From Luteitalea sp. TBR-22 (GTDB taxonomy: Bacteria > Acidobacteriota > Vicinamibacteria > Vicinamibacterales > Vicinamibacteraceae), in NCBI RefSeq assembly GCF_016865485.1, contig NZ_AP024452.1:5788501-5852500 (forward strand): a stretch of DNA of 64,000 nt, written 5' to 3'. This document shows, in pieces, positions 53,867-63,587 of the stretch (positions are counted from its first letter, which is position 1; every line of letters starts with the position of its first letter). The notes under the pieces are model-generated. The model had not been told where the DNA came from. It saw only the letters and a program-made list of their open reading frames with translations, and searched no databases. Position numbers and translations under genes: made by a program.

Positions 53867-55051
53867 CTACCCCGCGCGGCGCAGCACGAAGCACTTCAGG
53901 TAGTACGTCTCCGGCACGCCGAGCAGCACGGGATGATCGCGGGCCTGCATCCGCTTCTCCACCACCACGACCGGAATCTGCGCGTCGGTGGCCGCCGAGA
54001 GGATGATGCTGCCGAACATGCCCTCGTCGACGTGCGCCGAGCAGGTGCACGTGATCAGGTGACCGCCCGGCTTCAGCAGCCGCAGCGCGCGCAGGTTGAT
54101 GTCCTTGTAGCCGCTGACCGCCTTGGGGATCGCGCCCTTGTGCTTGGCGAAGGCCGGCGGGTCGAGCACGATCGTGTCGAACCGCTCGTCGCCGCGCTCG
54201 AACTCGCGCAGCGCGTCGAAGACGTTGGCCTCGCGCGCCTCGACGTTGCCGAGGCCCTGCCGCGACGCGTTGGCGGCGATCGCCGCGACGGCGTCGGCCG
54301 AGGCGTCGAGCGCCAGCACGTGCTCCACATGCGGCGCCATCCGCAGCGCGAAGCCCCCGTGGTAGCTGAAGGCATCGAGCGCACGGCCGCGGGCGTAGCC
54401 GGCCGCCACCGCGTGGTTCTCGCTCTGGTCGAGGAACAGGCCGGTCTTCTGGCCGTGCCAGGGGTCGACCAGGTACCGCACCGGCCCCTCGCGCACCTCC
54501 ACCTGTGGCGGCACCTCGCCGTAGGCCAGCGTGACCTCCTGCGGCAGTCCCTCGAGGGTGCGCACCTTCGGGTCGTTGCGCAGCAGCACGCCGCGGGGCT
54601 GCAGCAGCTCGACCAGCAGCTCGACGATGAGGTCGCGGTGGGCGTCGGTGCCTTGCGACAGCGTCTGCGCGACCAGCACGTCGTCGTAGCGGTCGACGAT
54701 CAGCGACGGGAGGAGGTCGGCCTCGCCGTGCACGAGTCGCATGGCCGTGGCGTCGATCGCGAGCCGCTCGCGGACCGCAATCGCCGCGGCAAGGCGGCCG
54801 CGCCAGAACGCCCGGTCCACGGGCGTCGCGTCGCGGGTGAGCATCCGCAGCGTGATCTGCGACTCGCTCGACGACAGCGCGCGGCCGAGGGGCGCGCCTC
54901 GACCGTCACGGACCTCGACGACGGCGCCCGGCTCGGCTTGCAGGTCGGTGACGTCGGAGCGGTAGATCCAGGGGTGGCCCGCGCGCACGCGGTCTGCCCC
55001 CTTGCGGGAGAGGACGGCGAGGTTCGAACGGGGCGAGGGTGCGGAGGACAT
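53867..55051 (-). CDS. RlmI-like 23S rRNA cytosine-C5 methyltransferase (PUA + SAM domains)
   Basis: A 394-residue protein of the COG1092 group. An N-terminal PUA domain (AVLSRKGADRVRAGHPWIYR, VVEVRDGRGAPLGRALSS) is followed by a central domain and a Rossmann methyltransferase (GRALDAFSYHGGFALRMAPH, TIVLDPPAFAKHKGAIPKAV, LITCTCSAHVDEGMF). The catalytic cysteine of the family fits the CTCSAH block. E. coli RlmI methylates C1962 of 23S rRNA; the orthology is likely but not proven. ATG 55051 begins the PUA region. Divergent from rpiB with 54 bp between starts. Confidence 0.92.
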   Translation of the reverse strand: MSSAPSPRSNLAVLSRKGADRVRAGHPWIYRSDVTDLQAEPGAVVEVRDGRGAPLGRALSSSESQITLRMLTRDATPVDRAFWRGRLAAAIAVRERLAIDATAMRLVHGEADLLPSLIVDRYDDVLVAQTLSQGTDAHRDLIVELLVELLQPRGVLLRNDPKVRTLEGLPQEVTLAYGEVPPQVEVREGPVRYLVDPWHGQKTGLFLDQSENHAVAAGYARGRALDAFSYHGGFALRMAPHVEHVLALDASADAVAAIAANASRQGLGNVEAREANVFDALREFERGDERFDTIVLDPPAFAKHKGAIPKAVSGYKDINLRALRLLKPGGHLITCTCSAHVDEGMFGSIILSAATDAQIPVVVVEKRMQARDHPVLLGVPETYYLKCFVLRRAG

Positions 55052-55091
55052 GGGAGGGGTGAACCGGCCGGAATGGGCGGGATCCGTATAG

Positions 55092-55097
55092 TACAAT
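55092..55097 (+). promoter_or_regulatory. -10 TACAAT for rpiB-glyA
   Basis: TACAAT lies 8 nt before the rpiB ATG; an overlapping TATAGT is 5 nt further upstream. No SD is visible. Confidence 0.55.
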
Positions 55098-55105
55098 TCG
55101 GCCCT

Positions 55106-55555
55106 ATGCGCGTGGCGCTGGGCGCGGATCATGCAGGCGTCCACCTCAAGGAAGCGGTGCACTCGCTGCTGCAGTCACGCGGCATCGACGTCCACGACTT
55201 CGGCACGGTGGGCGAAGCCTCGGTCGACTATCCGGACTACGCGGCGAAGGTCGGTCGCGCCGTGGCGTCGGGCGAGGCCGACCTCGGCATCCTGGCCTGC
55301 GGCACCGGCCTCGGGATGGCGATCGCGGCCAACAAGATCGCGGGCGTGCGTGCCGCGCCCGTCGTCGACCTCGAGAGCGCGCGATTGGCGCGCGAGCACA
55401 ACGACGCCAACGTCCTGGCGCTGGGGGCGCGGGTCACTTCGCCCGAGATGGCGCTGCAGATCGTGGCGATCTTCCTCGACACTTCCTTCGCGGGCGGGCG
55501 CCACCAGCGCCGCCTGGACAAGATCACGGCGCTCGACAACGACCGTCATTGCTAG
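55106..55555 (+). CDS. rpiB: Ribose-5-phosphate isomerase B
   Basis: A 149-residue LacA/RpiB isomerase interconverting ribose 5-phosphate and ribulose 5-phosphate. The N-terminus MRVALGADHAGVHLKEAVHS and the active-site segment GILACGTGLGMAIAANKIAG, with its catalytic Cys, are typical. REHNDANVLALGARVTSPE completes the signature. The ATG at 55106 was chosen from the conserved N-terminus and the -10 placement. glyA follows after 18 bp, a frequent rpiB-glyA pairing. Confidence 0.95.
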   Translation: MRVALGADHAGVHLKEAVHSLLQSRGIDVHDFGTVGEASVDYPDYAAKVGRAVASGEADLGILACGTGLGMAIAANKIAGVRAAPVVDLESARLAREHNDANVLALGARVTSPEMALQIVAIFLDTSFAGGRHQRRLDKITALDNDRHC

Positions 55556-55573
55556 GCCGTCAGGTTCACACGC

Positions 55574-56842
55574 ATGTATCACCTCACGCCCCTCCACCTG
55601 CGCCCGCTGGCCCAGGTCGACCCCGACATCGCCGAGGCGATCGCCAACGAGACCACCCGGCAGAACCTCGGGCTCGAGCTGATCGCGTCGGAGAACTTCG
55701 CGAGCACGGCGGTGATGGCGGCCGCCGGCTCGGTGATGACCAACAAGTACGCCGAGGGGTACCCGGGCAAGCGGTACTACGGCGGCTGCGAGTTCGTCGA
55801 CGTCGCCGAGTCGCTGGCCATCCAGCGCGCCAAGGACCTGTTCCAGGCCGAGCACGCCAACGTGCAGCCACACTCGGGCGCGCAGGCCAACATGGCCGTG
55901 ATGCTGTCGTTCCTCGCGCCGGGCGACACCATCCTCGGCATGAACCTGGCGCACGGCGGGCACCTGACGCACGGCCACCCGCTGAACTTCTCGGGCAAGC
56001 TGTACAACATCGTCCCGTACGGCGTGCGTGAGGACGACGAGCGCCTCGACTACGAGGAAGTCGAGCGACTCGCCCACGAGCACAAGCCGAAGCTGATCGT
56101 CGTCGGGGCGAGCGCGTACCCGCGCATCATCGACTTCGAACGGATCTCGAAGGTGGCCAGGGCCGTCGGGGCGCGGATGCTCACCGACATGGCGCACATC
56201 GCGGGCCTGGTGGCCGGCGGCGTGCATCCGAGCCCGGTGCCGCACAGCGACTACGTCACGACGACCACGCACAAGACGCTGCGCGGCCCCCGCGGTGGCC
56301 TGATCCTGTGCAAGCAGGAGTACGCCAAGGACATCGATCGCTCGGTGTTCCCCGGCGTGCAGGGCGGCCCGCTGATGCACATCATCGCCGCCAAGGCCGT
56401 GTGCTTCCGCGAAGCGATGGAGATGAGCTTCCGCGCCTACCAGGCGCAGGTGGCCAGCAACGCCAAGCGCCTCGCGCAGTCGCTCCGCGACGAGGGTTTC
56501 CGCCTCGTGAGCGGCGGCACCGACAACCACCTGATGCTCGTCGACGTGTTCTCGAAGGAACTCACCGGCAAGCAGGCGGAAGCCGCGCTCGGCCGGGCCG
56601 GGATCACCGTCAACAAGAACGCCATCCCGTTCGACAAGAACCCGCCCATGGTGGCCTCCGGCATCCGCATCGGCACGCCGGCCGTCACCACGCGCGGGAT
56701 GACCGAGCCCGAGATGGACCGCATCGCCGACCTCATCTCGGCGGCGCTGCAGGTGCCCGAGAACGAGACTGCCCTGGCCAAGATCAAGCTGGAAGTGGAA
56801 GAGCTGTGCCGGGAGTTCCCGCTCTACCCGCCCCCAGCCTGA
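55574..56842 (+). CDS. glyA: Serine hydroxymethyltransferase
   Basis: A 422-residue PLP enzyme making glycine and 5,10-methylene-THF from serine. It has [40 protein letters not shown], the tetrahydropyridine-pocket region [20 protein letters not shown] and the PLP-lysine motif [15 protein letters not shown]. Length is normal. It overlaps or abuts the helicase gene downstream. It supplies the one-carbon pool served by folC. Confidence 0.97.
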   Translation: MYHLTPLHLRPLAQVDPDIAEAIANETTRQNLGLELIASENFASTAVMAAAGSVMTNKYAEGYPGKRYYGGCEFVDVAESLAIQRAKDLFQAEHANVQPHSGAQANMAVMLSFLAPGDTILGMNLAHGGHLTHGHPLNFSGKLYNIVPYGVREDDERLDYEEVERLAHEHKPKLIVVGASAYPRIIDFERISKVARAVGARMLTDMAHIAGLVAGGVHPSPVPHSDYVTTTTHKTLRGPRGGLILCKQEYAKDIDRSVFPGVQGGPLMHIIAAKAVCFREAMEMSFRAYQAQVASNAKRLAQSLRDEGFRLVSGGTDNHLMLVDVFSKELTGKQAEAALGRAGITVNKNAIPFDKNPPMVASGIRIGTPAVTTRGMTEPEMDRIADLISAALQVPENETALAKIKLEVEELCREFPLYPPPA

Positions 56843-56850
56843 TCGACGGC

Positions 56851-58809
56851 GTGCGGCGCGCCCTCGGCCCCGGGGGCGCGCTCGCGACCGTGCTCGACGG
56901 CTTCGAGCCGCGCGAGAGCCAGCAACAGATGGCCGAGGCGGTGGCGCGCGTCGTCGGCGACGGCGGCGTGCTGCTCGCCGAGGCCGGCACCGGCACCGGC
57001 AAGACCCTCGCGTACCTCGTCCCCGCCATCCTGTCGGGCCGCAAGGTGCTCGTCTCGACCGGGACGCGCAACCTCCAGCAGCAGCTGATCGACAAGGACA
57101 TCCCGCTGCTGCAGAAGGCGCTCGGGCCGTTCCGCGCCACCTGCATGAAGGGGCGGGGCAACTACCTGTGCCTGCACCGGTTCGAGCAGGCGCTGACCGA
57201 CGATCGGCCGCGCGACGACGAGACGCGCGTCGCCATGGCGCTGATCGAGCACTGGGCGCCGCGGACGCAGACCGGCGACCGCGCGGAGCTGTCGGACCTG
57301 CCCGAGGAACTGCCGTTCTGGCACGGCATCGCCGCGACGACCGACAACTGCCTGGGCAGCGAGTGCCCGCGCTACACCGACTGCTTCGTGACGCGGATGC
57401 GCCAGGAGGCCGCCGACGCCGACGTGGTGATCGTCAACCACCACCTGCTGTGCGCCGACGCGGCGGTGCGCCGCCACACGTTCGGGGCCGTCATCCCCGA
57501 ATGCCAGGTCGGCATCGTCGACGAGGCACACCAGCTCGAGGACGTCGCGACCCAGTATTTCGGCGTCGCGGTGAGCAACTACCGCGTCGAGCAGCTGTTC
57601 ACCGACGCGGCCGCCATCCGCACGTCGCCGCTGTTCGTGCCGGCGCAGGAGGCCGAGGCGGTGGCGCGCGCCATCGAGCGCCTGGCGACCGCCTCGCGGG
57701 CGTTCTTCCTCGACCTCCAGACGCGCCGGCCGGGCGTCCGCCAGGGCGGCGCGCCGGAGCCTGGCGCGACGCTGTTCGACGAGCGACTGCGGGTGACCGG
57801 CGAGGCGCTCGCCGAGGCAGCGGGCGAGAGCGGCCTCGAACTGCTCGGCGCGCTCTCGGCCCTCGAGGAAGCCCTCGCGCTGCTGAAGGACGCGCCCGAG
57901 GACCTGCGGGCACTGGCCAAGCGGGCTGGCGAGGTTCGTGACGACCTGCGTTTCCTGCTGCGCGCTGAAGCCGAGGAGTACGTGTATTTCCTCGAGCTCC
58001 GGGGGCGGCAGGTCGCGCTGCGCGCCGCGCCCATCGACGTGTCGCACATCATCCGCGACGTGTTGATCGACAGGCTGCCGTCGCTGGTGCTGACCTCCGC
58101 GACGCTCTCGATCGGCGGATCGTTCGCCTATGCGCGGGCCCGCCTCGGCATCGGCGAGGCGCTCGAGGTGCGCGTGCCCTCCGAGTTCGACTACCGCACG
58201 CAGGCCCTCGTCTACCTGCCGCGCCGCATGCCCGACCCGCGGACGCGCGAGTACGCCGAGGCCTTCGCCGCCGAAGCCGAGCGACTGCTCACCGCCAGCG
58301 AGGGGCGCGCGTTCCTCCTGTTCACGAGTTACGCGGCGCTGCGCGACGCGCACGCGCGCCTGTCCACGCGCCTGCCGTACCCCATGCTGGTGCAGGGGAC
58401 GATGCCGCGCGGGGTACTGATCGACCAGTTCCGGAAGACGTCGAACGCGGTCCTGTTCGGCACGTCGAGCTTCTGGCAGGGCGTCGACGTGGTCGGCGAG
58501 GCCCTCAGTTGCGTGATCATCGACCGCATCCCGTTCGCCTCGCCGGGCGATCCGGTCGTGGCCGCGCGCATCGAGGCGCTGCAGCGGCGCGGCATCGACG
58601 CGTTTGCCGGCTTCCAGGTGCCGCTCGCGATCCTCACGCTGCTGCAGGGCGTCGGGCGACTCATCCGGCATCGCCAGGATCGCGGCGTGATCGCGTTGCT
58701 CGATCCGCGCCTGCAGTCGATGGGCTATGGGCGACGCTTCCTGAACGCGCTGCCGCCCGCGCCGGTCACGCGTCGCCCGGAAGAGGTCGTGAAGTTCTTC
58801 CAGGGGTAG
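56851..58809 (+). CDS. dinG: DinG/XPD-family ATP-dependent helicase
   Basis: A 652-residue superfamily 2 helicase. Walker A is LLAEAGTGTGKTLAYL. Four cysteines that would bind a 4Fe-4S cluster are at CMKGRGNYLC and CLGSECPRYTDC. The Walker B-like box is VGIVDEAHQLEDVA. Motif VI region is LQGVGRLIRHRQDRGVIALL. DinG/XPD proteins unwind damaged DNA, R-loops or D-loops 5' to 3'. The start is GTG 56851; a CTG at 56839 overlapping the glyA stop as CTGA would add four residues and cannot be excluded. The TAG stop lies in the second GTAGGGC element. Confidence 0.92.
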   Translation: MRRALGPGGALATVLDGFEPRESQQQMAEAVARVVGDGGVLLAEAGTGTGKTLAYLVPAILSGRKVLVSTGTRNLQQQLIDKDIPLLQKALGPFRATCMKGRGNYLCLHRFEQALTDDRPRDDETRVAMALIEHWAPRTQTGDRAELSDLPEELPFWHGIAATTDNCLGSECPRYTDCFVTRMRQEAADADVVIVNHHLLCADAAVRRHTFGAVIPECQVGIVDEAHQLEDVATQYFGVAVSNYRVEQLFTDAAAIRTSPLFVPAQEAEAVARAIERLATASRAFFLDLQTRRPGVRQGGAPEPGATLFDERLRVTGEALAEAAGESGLELLGALSALEEALALLKDAPEDLRALAKRAGEVRDDLRFLLRAEAEEYVYFLELRGRQVALRAAPIDVSHIIRDVLIDRLPSLVLTSATLSIGGSFAYARARLGIGEALEVRVPSEFDYRTQALVYLPRRMPDPRTREYAEAFAAEAERLLTASEGRAFLLFTSYAALRDAHARLSTRLPYPMLVQGTMPRGVLIDQFRKTSNAVLFGTSSFWQGVDVVGEALSCVIIDRIPFASPGDPVVAARIEALQRRGIDAFAGFQVPLAILTLLQGVGRLIRHRQDRGVIALLDPRLQSMGYGRRFLNALPPAPVTRRPEEVVKFFQG

Positions 58810-58884
58810 GGCACGGTGCCCGCACCGCGCCCTTCGGCATGGCCGCTGGTTGAACGGCGCGGTCGGAGATCGCGCCCTACCTGT
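58806..58884. repeat. GTAGGGC element, copy 2
   Basis: It begins GTAGGGCACGGTGCCC, whose TAG is the dinG stop. Its right half (58854-58884) is the reverse complement of the left half of copy 1 with one mismatch in 31 bp, and ends GCCCTACC. The central part differs. Confidence 0.85.
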
Positions 58885-58897
58885 TAGCCTGACGCGC

Positions 58898-60475
58898 ATG
58901 TCCAGTCCCGGCCCGTCGCGCCGCCGCCTGCCGATGTCGGCCCTGCTCGTCGCGGCGACGCTCCTGCTCGCCCACCTGCTGACGCTCGGCCGCTACGGCA
59001 TCTTCCGCGACGAGTTCTACTACCTTGCCAACGCCCGCCACCTTGCGTGGGGCTACGTCGATCACCCGCCGCTGGTCGCCGGGATCGCCTGGCTCACGAC
59101 ACACACGCTCGGCACCAGCGTCTACGCGCTGCGCCTGCCGATGCTGCTGCTGCTGGTCGGCGTCCTCGCGGTGGTCGCCGGCCTGGTCAGGCGGATGGGC
59201 GGCGGCGGCGTTGCCGTGACGGTGGCGTGGCTGGCCTTCGCGCTGAGCCCCTATTACCTGTACACGTTCCATTACCTGTCCATGAACGCGCCGGAGGTAC
59301 TCCTGTGGAGCGCCGCGGCGCTGCTGCTGTCGGACGCCACGTCGGATCGCGACTCCGCGACGGCAGCGTCCGGAGAGCGGGCACTCCCCGCCGCGCCCCC
59401 TGATCCGCGACGTGCCTGGCTGCTGTTCGGGTTGGTGATCGGCCTGGCCGCGCTCACCAAGGTGTCGGGGCTCGTGTGGGGCGCAGCCCTGGTCGTCGGC
59501 ATGGTCCTCACGCCGGCTCGGCGCCACCTGCGCTCGCCCTGGGCCTGGGCCTCCGTGGGGCTCGCCGTGCTGCTCTTCCTCCCGCACGTGTGGTGGCAGC
59601 ACGCGAATGGCTGGCCAACTGCCGAGTTCGTCCGCAACGCGCAGCGCGACAAGATCACGGTGCTTTCTCCGGGGGCCTTCCTCCTCGAGCAGGTGAGCCT
59701 GCTCGGCCCCGTCGGGACCGTCGTGGTGATCGCGGCGTTCGCGGGGCTCGTCAGGCCCCGCGCCCCCTGGCGCAGCCACGCGGTCGCCTGGCTGTTCGTC
59801 GTGGGGGTCTTCATTGCGCAGCGGTCCAAGCCGTACTACGTGATGCCCGCGTATCCGGTGCTGCTCGCCGGAGGTGCGGTGGCCCTCGAGCGCTGGGCGC
59901 CGTGGCGTTTCTGGTGGGGACGGCTCGCGCAGTCTCCCGTGATCCTCCTCGGCGTGCTGCTCGTGCCGGTCACGCTGCCGGTGCTCTCGCCGGAGCGATT
60001 GCAGGTGCACCTGGCGCGGCTGGGCATCTCCGTCGAGTCCGGCGAGCGCCACCGCAAGGGCGTGCTGCCGCAGCACTACGCCGACATGTTCGGCTGGGAG
60101 ACGCTGGCCGACGACGTCGCGCGGGCGGTGGCGACGCTCTCGCCAGCCGAACGCGCCGCCGCGAAGATCTTCACGCAGAACTACGGCGAGGCGGGCGCGC
60201 TCGAGTACTACGGCCCGTCACGCGGGCTGCCGCCGGTCATCTCCGGGCACAACGCCTACTGGCACTGGGGTCCCGGCGCCGACACGGGCGGCCCGCTGAT
60301 CGTCGTCGGCGGCGAGGCCGACGACCATCGCCAGGTGTTTACCGACGTGCGGGTCGTCGGGCGCACGACGTGCACGCTGTGCATGCCGTACGAGCAGGGC
60401 TTGCCGATCTACGTGTGCCGACGGCCGACGCGTCCGCTGCGCGAGTTGTGGCCAGCCGTCAGGCACTTCGGGTAG
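58898..60475 (+). CDS. GT39/ArnT-like membrane glycosyltransferase
   Basis: A 525-residue protein with about ten TM helices, followed by a soluble C-terminal domain of about 170 residues. The first periplasmic loop has GRYGIFRDEFYYLANARHLA with the catalytic Asp of GT-C dolichyl/undecaprenyl-phosphate-dependent transferases (PMT/ArnT). YVDHPPLVAGIAWLTTHTLG is also characteristic. It would transfer a sugar from a polyprenyl carrier to an unknown acceptor on the periplasmic face. No SD; the ATG lies 13 bp after the GTAGGGC element. Function beyond the superfamily is not assigned. Confidence 0.87.
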   Translation: MSSPGPSRRRLPMSALLVAATLLLAHLLTLGRYGIFRDEFYYLANARHLAWGYVDHPPLVAGIAWLTTHTLGTSVYALRLPMLLLLVGVLAVVAGLVRRMGGGGVAVTVAWLAFALSPYYLYTFHYLSMNAPEVLLWSAAALLLSDATSDRDSATAASGERALPAAPPDPRRAWLLFGLVIGLAALTKVSGLVWGAALVVGMVLTPARRHLRSPWAWASVGLAVLLFLPHVWWQHANGWPTAEFVRNAQRDKITVLSPGAFLLEQVSLLGPVGTVVVIAAFAGLVRPRAPWRSHAVAWLFVVGVFIAQRSKPYYVMPAYPVLLAGGAVALERWAPWRFWWGRLAQSPVILLGVLLVPVTLPVLSPERLQVHLARLGISVESGERHRKGVLPQHYADMFGWETLADDVARAVATLSPAERAAAKIFTQNYGEAGALEYYGPSRGLPPVISGHNAYWHWGPGADTGGPLIVVGGEADDHRQVFTDVRVVGRTTCTLCMPYEQGLPIYVCRRPTRPLRELWPAVRHFG

Positions 60476-60546
60476 GCGCTGACGCGGAGCGCGCGCCTGT
60501 TCCAGGTGGACCGCAGTGTCCGAACGACGAGACCCGACAGTCGTGG

Positions 60547-60568
60547 GCGTCGACCTTCAGGTCGACGC
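60547..60568. repeat. 22-bp perfect palindrome with TC loop, second example
   Basis: The arms GCGTCGACCT and AGGTCGACGC enclose TC, the same 10-2-10 design as at 24760. Located in the convergent gap between the GT39 and DUF885 genes. Confidence 0.75.
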
Positions 60569-60587
60569 GCGTGGGCCGTCGGGCCAC

Positions 60588-60615
60588 GAAGGCCCAAGGC
60601 CGAATGACGAAGGCC
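60588..60615. repeat. Heptads GAAGGCC/GAATGAC (4 units)
   Basis: GAAGGCC, CAAGGCC, GAATGAC, GAAGGCC in 7-bp phase; the reverse complement of the array at 26134, sharing a 22-bp identical stretch. Confidence 0.7.
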
Positions 60616-60631
60616 GACCGGGAGATGCGCG

Positions 60632-62437
60632 TCAGCGCGCCGACTCGCGCCTGATGAACGCGTCGATCTGCTGCTCGAGCACCGGCAGCGGCACGGAGCC
60701 GTTGGCAAGGACGGCGTCGTGGAACCGGCGCACGTCGAACTTCGGGCCGAGCACCTGCTCGGCCTTCGCGCGCAGTTGGCGGATCTTCAGCTCGCCGATC
60801 TTGTACGACAGCGCCTGCCCCGGCCAGCTGATGTAGCGGTCGGTCTCCGTCGTGCACTCGTGCAGCGACAGCGCGGTGTTGCTCGCCAGGTAGTCGATCG
60901 CCTGCTGCCGTGTCCAGCCCTTCATGTGCAGGCCCGTGTCCACCACGAGACGCGCGGCACGCCACATCGCGTACGTCAGTCGCCCGAAGTCGCTGTACGG
61001 ATCGGTGTAGAAGCCTGCCTCGACGCCGAGCCACTCCGAGTACAGACCCCACCCCTCGCCGAACGCGGAGATGTAGGAGTAGCGACGGAAGTCGGGCACG
61101 CCCTGCGCCTCGTTGGCCAACGCGATCTGCAGGTGATGCCCAGGCACGGCCTCGTGGAGCGTGAGCGCCTCGAGGTTGTAGAGCGGCCGCGTCTCGAGCG
61201 CATGCGTGTTGAGCCAGTAGTAGCCAGGCTCGGTGCCGTCGGGCGGGTTGCCGTTGTAGCGGCCCGCGGTGTACTTCGGCGCCAGGTAGTCGGGCACGGG
61301 CGCGACGCCGTAGGGTTGCCGCGGCAGGCGGCCGAACAGCGAGGGGAGCTTCGCGTCCATGCGCTTGGCGATGTACGCGCCTTCCTTGAGCAACTGCTCG
61401 CCGGTCTTCGGGTAGAAGCGCGGATCGGTGCGCAGCATCGTCAGGAACGCCGCGAAGTCGCCGGTGAAGCCCGTCTTGCGCATCACCTGCTCCATCTCGG
61501 CCCGGATGCGCGCCACTTCGCGCAGCCCGGTCTCGTGCACCTGGTCGGGCGTGAGCGGCAGCGTGGTGAAGCGCTTGACGAGGAGCTGATAGAACGCCGC
61601 GCCGTCGGGCAGGGCGCTGGCCCCGAGCGTCTCCCTCGCGCCGGGGATGTATTCCCTGGCCAGGAAGTCTCGGAAGCGCGCATAGGCCGGCGTCACCGCC
61701 TCCGCGATGGCCGCCCTGCCTGCTGCCTCGATGCGCGCGCGCTCGGCAGCCGGCAGCGTGGCCGGGAGCCTCTTGAATGGCGAATACAGCGGACTGGCAG
61801 TCGGATCGGCCGGCATGAGCGGACCGACCGCCGCGTCGGCGCCGGCCAGCGCGACCCTCGGCACCGTGATGCCCGCCTTCAGGCCTTCGCGCATGCGCCC
61901 GATGTGCTCGTCCACGTAGCGCGGAAATGCGCGCAAGCGTGCCAGGTAGTTGTCGTAGTCCGGCGCGTCCCGGAGGCGCAGCGTCTGCGGCATCAGCGCG
62001 AAACCGGAGTGGAACCCCGAGTCGGCGTTGATCGGCAGCAGGTACTCGCGGAAACGGAAGGCCGCCAGCCGGTCCTCGAGTTCGCCCCGGAACATGTCGA
62101 GCGTGATGCGGTCGGCGTCAGGCAACGACGCGCCATCGAGCTTGCTGGCGGCGTCGAGGAACCGTTGGGTGTCCTGGGCGCGGCGCTGCTCGTCGGCGAT
62201 GGACTCCTTCGAGAGCTGGCCGTCGAACCGGTGGTCGCCGACCGTGGTGGCAAACTGCGGGTTCTCCCGCAGCCGCCACTCCCACTCGGCGTCGAGCAGG
62301 GCGGCCAGCTCGCGCTGGGTCGGCGTCCTGGCGTCTCCGGCACCGGCGGACGAGGGCGTGGTCGTCGCCTCCCGGCAGGCGCTGGCGGCCAGCAGCAGGA
62401 CGACGAGGACGGGCGGGACGAGGAGGTTGGGGCGCAT
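60632..62437 (-). CDS. DUF885 family lipoprotein (putative zinc metallopeptidase)
   Basis: A 601-residue secreted protein. The signal peptide has lipobox ASAC (about residues 18-21). The DUF885 domain spans nearly all the rest. It has LHEAVPGHHLQIALANE, a metal-binding HExxxGHH that resembles M3/M32-type peptidases, and ISAFGEGWGLYSEWLGVEAG, which supplies a further Glu. Family members in Acidobacteriota and Xanthomonadales are annotated as hypothetical or peptidase. It would act in the periplasm, anchored in the outer membrane. Divergent from the TPR gene at 62634. Confidence 0.88.
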   Translation of the reverse strand: MRPNLLVPPVLVVLLLAASACREATTTPSSAGAGDARTPTQRELAALLDAEWEWRLRENPQFATTVGDHRFDGQLSKESIADEQRRAQDTQRFLDAASKLDGASLPDADRITLDMFRGELEDRLAAFRFREYLLPINADSGFHSGFALMPQTLRLRDAPDYDNYLARLRAFPRYVDEHIGRMREGLKAGITVPRVALAGADAAVGPLMPADPTASPLYSPFKRLPATLPAAERARIEAAGRAAIAEAVTPAYARFRDFLAREYIPGARETLGASALPDGAAFYQLLVKRFTTLPLTPDQVHETGLREVARIRAEMEQVMRKTGFTGDFAAFLTMLRTDPRFYPKTGEQLLKEGAYIAKRMDAKLPSLFGRLPRQPYGVAPVPDYLAPKYTAGRYNGNPPDGTEPGYYWLNTHALETRPLYNLEALTLHEAVPGHHLQIALANEAQGVPDFRRYSYISAFGEGWGLYSEWLGVEAGFYTDPYSDFGRLTYAMWRAARLVVDTGLHMKGWTRQQAIDYLASNTALSLHECTTETDRYISWPGQALSYKIGELKIRQLRAKAEQVLGPKFDVRRFHDAVLANGSVPLPVLEQQIDAFIRRESAR

Positions 62438-62592
62438 CGGCGAGATTCCCCGGTCGGGCTTGACCGAACGGCTGCCAGCCTACTGCATCCGGCCGCCACC
62501 CCGCCCCATCGTCAGAAGGGGAGGACGCGCGGGACCGGTGCCCCGGCCTGCCGGCGCCCGCCGCCCCTGTAGGCCGAGGGCGCTGATGGCGA

Positions 62593-62598
62593 TACACT
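62593..62598 (+). promoter_or_regulatory. -10 TACACT for the TPR gene
   Basis: TACACT in GCGATACACTGC, with a 35-nt leader containing SD CGGAGGAA before the ATG at 62634. No clear -35 was found. Confidence 0.5.
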
Positions 62599-62633
62599 GC
62601 AAGGTCGGACGCTCGGTCGTCCCGGAGGAACAC

Positions 62634-63587
62634 ATGTCTGCACTCAGGTTCGGCGCGCGCCTCGTGGCGGCGGCCACGATCGCGGTCGCATTCGTCCTGG
62701 CGGGAACTCCCGCCGCTGCCCAGACCACCGGCGCCATCAGGGGCAAGGTGGTCGACGGCAAGGGTCAGCCGGTCGACAAGGCCGTGGTGACGATCGAGTT
62801 CAAGGGCGGCACCGCCCAGGTCCGTGAGGTCAAGACCAACAAGCGTGGCGAGTTCACGCAGGTCGGCCTGCAGCCCGGTCCCTACTACGTCGTCGTGAAG
62901 GCCGATGCCGGCCAGGCGGCCGACCAGATCCAGGTCCCGGTCGGCAACGCGCAGGAGATGAGCTTCACGCTCAAGCCGGCCTCCAAGGGCATGTCGGCCG
63001 AGGAGACCGCCTTCCGCAAGACGTTCGACGAGGGCGTGACGGCGCTCGGCGCCAAGAAGCACGACGAGGCGATCGCGAAGTTCAACGAGGCCATCAAGAT
63101 GCAGGCCGACTGCTACGCCTGCTACATGAACGTCGGCTCGGCGCACTACGAGAAGAAGGAACTCGACAAGGCCGAGGCCGCCTTCAAGAAGGCCGCCGAG
63201 CTCAAGCCCGACGACCCGAAGCCGGTGACCGTGCTGGCCGACCTGTACAACAGCCAGGGCAAGCGCGAGGAAGCCGCGGCCATGGCCACCAAGGCGGCGG
63301 CGCTCGGCGCGGCCGGTGGCGGCGGCTCGGCGCAGGACAGCTACAACCAGGGCGTGATCCTGTGGAACGCCGGCAAGATTGCCGAGGCCAAGGCCCAGTT
63401 CGAGGCAGCCGTGAAGGCCGATCCGAACTACGCCGAGGCCAACTACTGGGTCGGCATGTCCAACCTCAACGGCGGCAACATGCCGGAGGCCCTGAAGTAC
63501 TTCGAGAACTACCTGAAGCTCGCCCCCAACGGCCCCATGGCCGCCCAGGCCAAGGGCATCGTCGACCAGCTGAAGCCGAAGGAGTGA
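62634..63587 (+). CDS. Secreted carboxypeptidase-regulatory-domain plus TPR protein
   Basis: A 317-residue protein. The signal peptide ends TPAAAQ. A carboxypeptidase-regulatory-like beta domain (about residues 38-115: TGAIRGKVVDGKGQPVDKAV, VGLQPGPYYVVVKADAG) precedes at least three TPR units (FDEGVTALGAKKHDEAIAKF, YNQGVILWNAGKIAEAKAQF and AMNYW-like NYWVGMSNLNGGNMPEALKY). It probably acts as a periplasmic scaffold. SD CGGAGG is 8 nt upstream of ATG 62634. The stop TGA overlaps the yggS ATG (TGATG), so the two are coupled. Confidence 0.88.
   Translation: MSALRFGARLVAAATIAVAFVLAGTPAAAQTTGAIRGKVVDGKGQPVDKAVVTIEFKGGTAQVREVKTNKRGEFTQVGLQPGPYYVVVKADAGQAADQIQVPVGNAQEMSFTLKPASKGMSAEETAFRKTFDEGVTALGAKKHDEAIAKFNEAIKMQADCYACYMNVGSAHYEKKELDKAEAAFKKAAELKPDDPKPVTVLADLYNSQGKREEAAAMATKAAALGAAGGGGSAQDSYNQGVILWNAGKIAEAKAQFEAAVKADPNYAEANYWVGMSNLNGGNMPEALKYFENYLKLAPNGPMAAQAKGIVDQLKPKE

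Noticed and set aside
56839-56850. CTG as start codon of the dinG-like gene
   Set aside because: A GTG four codons downstream is sufficient and precedes the first conserved residues, so the rarer CTG is not needed, unlike in prmC.
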